From Ectothiorhodospiraceae bacterium (GTDB taxonomy: Bacteria > Pseudomonadota > Gammaproteobacteria > Nitrococcales > AK92): a DNA stretch of 17,832 nt. Below the pieces are notes generated by a model. It did not search any database. It was not told the DNA's origin and was given only the letters and a program-made list of their open reading frames with translations. The position numbers were made by a program, and so were the translations under genes. The stretch covers positions 1 through 17,832 of the forward strand of contig JAJUFY010000007.1 of assembly GCA_029263635.1 (NCBI GenBank), in the 5' to 3' direction. Positions 14,643-17,832 of the stretch are shown here, piece by piece (the first letter of the stretch is position 1; each line of letters starts with the position of its first letter).

Positions 14643-15767
14643 CTAGCCGGCGCGAAGGCTGTAGAGCAGGCGGGCGAGCAGCAGGAAGGCCAGCGCCCAC
14701 GACAGGGCGGCCAGCCACAGCAGCATGGCACTGTCGCCGATCCCAAGCCCGGCTGCGAGCCGGGTAGCCGCGGCGATGCCGATCAGGACGGTGCAGATCA
14801 CGATCTCGGTCGACTTCGCCGGATCCGCCTTGTTCCGCTGCAGGCGAACCCGCGCCATGATGCCGATCGACAGCGAGCCCAGTGCCCCTACCGTGATCAC
14901 GTGCAGAGCCGCCACCCGGTAGCTGTCGGCAGCGGCAGCCACGGCGAGCAGCAGCAGCCCGATCGCCAGCCAGCCATAGCCTGCGCCGAGGCAGAGCAGA
15001 TCCGGCCTGCCGGCGAGTTCCCAGAGGCGCCAGCGCAGCAGGCGCACGGCAGCGAGCACGCCGGCTGCACCCAGGGCGACGGCGGTGGCAAGGCCGGCGC
15101 CGGGCAGAGGGGCGAGCAGGATGGCGGCACCCATGGCTATTATCAGGGCGCCCTCGATGCGTGGCTGCACCCGCGCTTCCAGATCCATGCCCTGCTTATG
15201 GAACTGCCCGGCGACAGCAGGTGCGATGATCCTTCCGCCCATGAACAGCATCAGCAGGGCAAGCAGCAGCACCGCCTCCAGCAGCAGTAGCTGCTGGGTG
15301 CCGGAGCCGCCCAGATGGCGGCCGATCGGGGTAGCGGCTGCAACGCCTCAGATGCCGAGCAGCACCGGCCCGATCGCCTGGTTGCGCCATTTCTTCGCAG
15401 CCGTCATGAACTTCGGCGCGATCTGCATGGCCAGCAGCAGCGCGAACAGCGCGTTCAGGGTGGCGGCGGCGAGGCTGCCGGGGGCAATCAGGTAGCTGGC
15501 CCGCGCCAGCACCCACAGGCCGAAGAGGGCATACAGCTGCAGTGATGGCTGTGGCCCGAGCAGGTAGCCGGCGACCACGGCCAGCGCATAGCCGAACAGC
15601 ATCTCGTGGCCATGCCCGAGCCCGGTCGCCAGGCCGGGCAGCCAGCCTGGCTGCGTCAGCATGATCTGCAGCGACGCCGGCAGCGTGATGGCGGCATAGA
15701 GCGCAGCGGCCGGAAAGAACAGGGCATGGGCCTGGCGCTTGCGGCTTGCCTGCGGGGTGATGGACAT
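14643..15767 (-). pseudogene. nnrS: NnrS-family membrane protein interrupted by an in-frame TGA
   Basis: NnrS proteins are haem- and copper-containing multi-pass membrane proteins linked to nitric-oxide tolerance and usually controlled by NnrR/Dnr. Read through, this frame has 373 sense codons, close to the usual ~390-400. The N-terminal part has HALFFPAAALYAAI and the conserved histidine motif GLGHGHEMLFGYALAVVAGYLL. The C-terminal part has LHVITVGALGSLSIGIMARVRL, also typical. A single TGA at 15348-15350 (codon 140) splits it; both halves are in the same frame, so it is a substitution and not an indel. The start ATG 15767 has a weak GAGG-type ribosome site. A second product could begin at GTG 15272, but it would lack the HGHE motif. 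Recent pseudogene, sequencing error and strain-level mutation are all possible. Confidence 0.8.
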
Positions 15768-15892
15768 GGACCTCGCACTCCGATGGTCGACGGCCGCTCC
15801 ACCAAATCCAAAGATGGAGCGGTTTTGGCATTGCACTCGCCGTGTGTGGCCGGACCCGCCGGTCCGCTGCGGGATCCAAGAGCGGGAAACCG

Positions 15893-15909
15893 GGGCGGCG
15901 AAGCCGCCC
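15893..15909 (-). terminator. Probable terminator of the glutamate dehydrogenase gene
   Basis: GGGCGGC and GCCGCCC form a perfect 7-bp stem around a 3-base loop (TTC on the minus strand), nine bases after the dehydrogenase stop. It is followed on the minus strand by GGTTTCCC, only a short T-run. Placement and stable tetraloop-like geometry support a 3' end between gdh and nnrS. Confidence 0.5.
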
Positions 15910-15918
15910 GGGATGGCC

Positions 15919-17181
15919 TCAGCCCGCGAAGTAGGTCTGGGTGCCGTGCGCTTCGATCGCTTCCGACAGCCTGCTCAGGGCATGCACGTAAGCGGCGGTG
16001 CGCAAAGGAATTTGCTTGGTCTGGGCAATGCTCCAGACGCGCCGGCCTTCTTTTTCCATGATGGCCTTGAGCCGGCTGTGTACTTCTTCCAGGGTCCAGT
16101 AATAGCCCTGACGGTTCTGGACCCATTCGAAATAGGAAACCGTTACGCCGCCGGCATTGGCGAGGATGTCCGGCAGTACCGGGATGCCCCGCTGCTGCAG
16201 GATGCGGTCGGCTTCTGCCGTGACCGGGCCGTTCGCCAGTTCGAGCACGACCTTGGCGCGGATCTTGTCGGCGTTGCCGGCATGAATCTGATCTTCCAGC
16301 GCGGACGGCACCAGCAGTTCGCATTCCAGTGCCAGCAGCTCTTCCTGGCTGATGGTGTTGACGCCGTGACTGTCGGCCAGGCCGGTCACGCTGCCGGTCT
16401 TGCGCTTGGCCTGCAGGGCTGCGGCCGGGTCGAGCCCCTCCGGGTTGTAGATAGCGCCGCGGGAATCGGAAATGCCGACGATCTGCCAGCCCGCTTCGTG
16501 CAGGAAGTGCGCCATGTAGGAGCCGGCGTTGCCATAGCCCTGGATGACGGCGCGCCGGCTGCCGTTCTTGAGGCCGAGCTCTTCTTCCAGGTGGTTCAGG
16601 ACATAGAAGCCGCCGCGGGCAGTGGCATCCTCGCGGCCGAGCGATCCGCCCAGCGGGATCGGCTTGCCGGTAATCACGGCCGGGCAGGGGTGGCCGACCA
16701 GCGAGCTGTACTCATCGGCCATCCAGCCCATGATCATGGCATTGGTGTAGACATCCGGGGCGGGGATGTCCCGATCGGGGCCGATGAGGCTGGCGAAAGC
16801 GTGCACGTAAGCGCGGGAGAGGCGTTCCAGCTCGCCCTTGGAGAGCTGATGCGGATCGACCTGGATGGCGCCCTTGCCGCCGCCGAAGGGGAGGCCGGTG
16901 ACGGCGCATTTGAAGGTCATCCAGAATGCCAGGGTGACGACTTCTTCGGCGTTGGCTTCGGGGTGGTAGCGGATGCCGCCTTTGGTCGGGCCGCGGGTAT
17001 CGTCGTAGCGGCAGCGCCAGGCGAGGAAAGAGCGACGGGAGCCGTCGTCCATGCGGATCATCAGGCGGGTCGTCAGCAGCTCCTTCGGATACCGGAGTTT
17101 TTCCAGCACCTCCGGGTGCACCGAGGTGTGTCGGGCGGCATCCTCCAGGTGGCTTAGCGCCCCTTTCAACATGTCTTGCAT
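15919..17181 (-). CDS. Glu/Leu/Phe/Val dehydrogenase, probably glutamate dehydrogenase
   Basis: A 420-residue amino-acid dehydrogenase that interconverts glutamate with 2-oxoglutarate and ammonium using a nicotinamide cofactor. The substrate domain has KGGIRYHP (67-74), Lys91 in TFKCAVTGLPFGGGKGAI, the catalytic Lys103, and Asp142 in GPDRDIPAPDV. The Rossmann domain has VIQGYGNAGS (211-220) with the GxGNxG fingerprint. The length and the pattern without an N-terminal extension fit the ~420-residue hexameric GdhA/RocG-like group. ATG 17181 follows AGAGG by five bases and is preferred over a TTG five codons upstream. It is divergent from nrdJb and is followed by a hairpin. NAD versus NADP preference cannot be told by eye; a leucine or phenylalanine dehydrogenase is less likely because those are shorter. 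Confidence 0.9.
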   Translation of the reverse strand: MQDMLKGALSHLEDAARHTSVHPEVLEKLRYPKELLTTRLMIRMDDGSRRSFLAWRCRYDDTRGPTKGGIRYHPEANAEEVVTLAFWMTFKCAVTGLPFGGGKGAIQVDPHQLSKGELERLSRAYVHAFASLIGPDRDIPAPDVYTNAMIMGWMADEYSSLVGHPCPAVITGKPIPLGGSLGREDATARGGFYVLNHLEEELGLKNGSRRAVIQGYGNAGSYMAHFLHEAGWQIVGISDSRGAIYNPEGLDPAAALQAKRKTGSVTGLADSHGVNTISQEELLALECELLVPSALEDQIHAGNADKIRAKVVLELANGPVTAEADRILQQRGIPVLPDILANAGGVTVSYFEWVQNRQGYYWTLEEVHSRLKAIMEKEGRRVWSIAQTKQIPLRTAAYVHALSRLSEAIEAHGTQTYFAG

Positions 17182-17517
17182 GGTTGCCTCTATCAATTGT
17201 GGGTTATCTGGTCGGCACTGGTATCGTTGCCTGAAGGGGGCGAAACAATAGCGGCCGAGTCAAAACTGATGCAAACCTTTCTCTGCGGATCGGTCTTGCA
17301 GGGTGTGTCGCTTGGCGCTTGCACAGCTGCCGCGACATGGAATGCATGAGAGGGAAACCGTGCAGGTCATCGCGAACGGCGCATTATAAACGTAGCAGGT
17401 TCGGCGGATAAAATTTTTTTGCGCCGCCGCCCGTCGAGAGCGAGCAACCGCGCGGCGCGTCAGCCATCCCCCTATATTGGATTGGGTGGTAAACGGCCGC
17501 TGCCAGGGAGGTGCGAT
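17182..17517. other. Divergent intergenic region between gdh and nrdJb
   Basis: 336 bases expected to contain promoters for both divergent genes. AT-rich patches stand out against the GC-rich background: TATAAA (17385-17390), TAAAATTTTTTT (17409-17420) and TATATT (17473-17478). Each could be a -10 element for nrdJb, but none has a good -35 partner. The last sits in CCCCCTATATTGG, which resembles one half of an NrdR box only. I see no cobalamin riboswitch signature. Confidence 0.45.
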
Positions 17518-17832
17518 GTGGCGATCAAGATCGACAGCCGGATCGTCGGCTGCGAAGTCATCCGCCCGGACCAGAAGGACCCGGCCGCCGGCCGGGTCCA
17601 GCAGCTCGACGAGCTTCTACAGCGCCCCGAGGCGCTGGAGGGCGCGACCTACAAGATCAAGACGCCGCTCTCGGAGCACGCGCTGTACGTGACCATCAAC
17701 GACATCGTGCTCAACCCGGGCACCGAGCACGAGCCGCGGCGGCCGTTCGAGATCTTCATCAACTCCAAGAACATGGACCACTTCCAGTGGATCGTGGCGC
17801 TGACCCGGATCATCTCGGCGGTGTTCCGCAAG
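17518..17832 (+). CDS. nrdJb: Class II ribonucleotide reductase subunit NrdJb (3' end missing)
   Basis: The first 105 codons of a gene cut by the window end. After a variable N-terminus (IKIDSRIVGCEV) comes the strongly conserved block TYKIKTPLSEHALYVTIND, then NPGTEHEPRRPFEIFINSKN and FQWIVALTRIISAVFRK. I recognise this as the TSCPD-type small subunit NrdJb of split adenosylcobalamin-dependent ribonucleotide reductases, described in Pseudomonas aeruginosa (NrdJa/NrdJb), where it makes dNTPs under low oxygen. GTG 17518 has AGGGAGG (17505-17511) six bases upstream. The gene directly upstream is divergent, so nrdJa does not precede it; the large subunit may follow beyond the window. About 60-70 residues appear to be missing. 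Confidence 0.75.
   Translation, partial: MAIKIDSRIVGCEVIRPDQKDPAAGRVQQLDELLQRPEALEGATYKIKTPLSEHALYVTINDIVLNPGTEHEPRRPFEIFINSKNMDHFQWIVALTRIISAVFRK

Noticed and set aside
15300..15350. Selenocysteine insertion at the nnrS TGA
   Set aside because: No bacterial SECIS-like hairpin is evident just after the codon, the position lies in a membrane segment, and NnrS proteins are not known selenoproteins.
17396..17430. GGCGG...CCGCC inverted repeat around a T-run, as a terminator
   Set aside because: The T-run lies in the loop rather than after the stem, and no gene ends nearby on either strand.
17465..17485. Possible NrdR box upstream of nrdJb (CCCCCTATATTGG)
   Set aside because: Only one half resembles the consensus, and the tandem second box expected in NrdR-controlled promoters is not visible.

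Overview
The window is GC-rich, densely coded bacterial DNA with short intergenic gaps and clear Shine-Dalgarno sequences. The gene set (YhiI/RbbA/YhhJ-type exporter, Rnk-like proteins, stand-alone HemD, pseudoazurin, NnrS, NrdJb) points to a Pseudomonadota genome, most likely a gammaproteobacterium with some denitrification or nitric-oxide metabolism. The genus cannot be named from sequence alone. I see no rRNA, tRNA, CRISPR array, integrase or insertion sequence.

Layout: (1) 1-4497, plus strand: a tightly coupled three-gene operon, the 3' end of a HlyD-type fusion protein (yhiI-like), the double-ATPase/permease fusion rbbA, and the permease yhhJ. (2) 4529-5293: a 54-residue membrane protein (minus) and an OsmC-family protein (plus). 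(3) 9552-5341, minus strand: a carbohydrate operon of beta-phosphoglucomutase, GH65 disaccharide phosphorylase and PfkB-type phosphofructokinase. It would turn a glucose disaccharide into glycolytic phosphates with one ATP saved by phosphorolysis; glucose-6-phosphate isomerase must be elsewhere. (4) 9862-10452: a small outer-membrane beta-barrel protein. (5) 13464-10527, minus strand: two tandem Rnk/GreA-C-type paralogues of identical length, an MgtC/SapB membrane protein and uroporphyrinogen-III synthase. (6) 13771-15767: a nitrogen-oxide-flavoured cluster containing a 46-residue single-pass membrane protein (minus), an FNR/Dnr-like palindrome, a pseudoazurin-type cupredoxin (plus) and an NnrS-family membrane protein (minus) split by one in-frame TGA. 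(7) 17181-15919: a Glu/Leu/Phe/Val dehydrogenase (minus), divergent from the 5' part of nrdJb (plus), which runs off the window end.

Most of the window is recognisable metabolism. The parts that deserve a second look are the interrupted nnrS with its neighbouring small membrane protein and FNR-like site, the phosphorylase/mutase/kinase trio, the tandem Rnk paralogues, and an nrdJb that is not preceded by nrdJa. I found no convincing evidence for a wholly new system.
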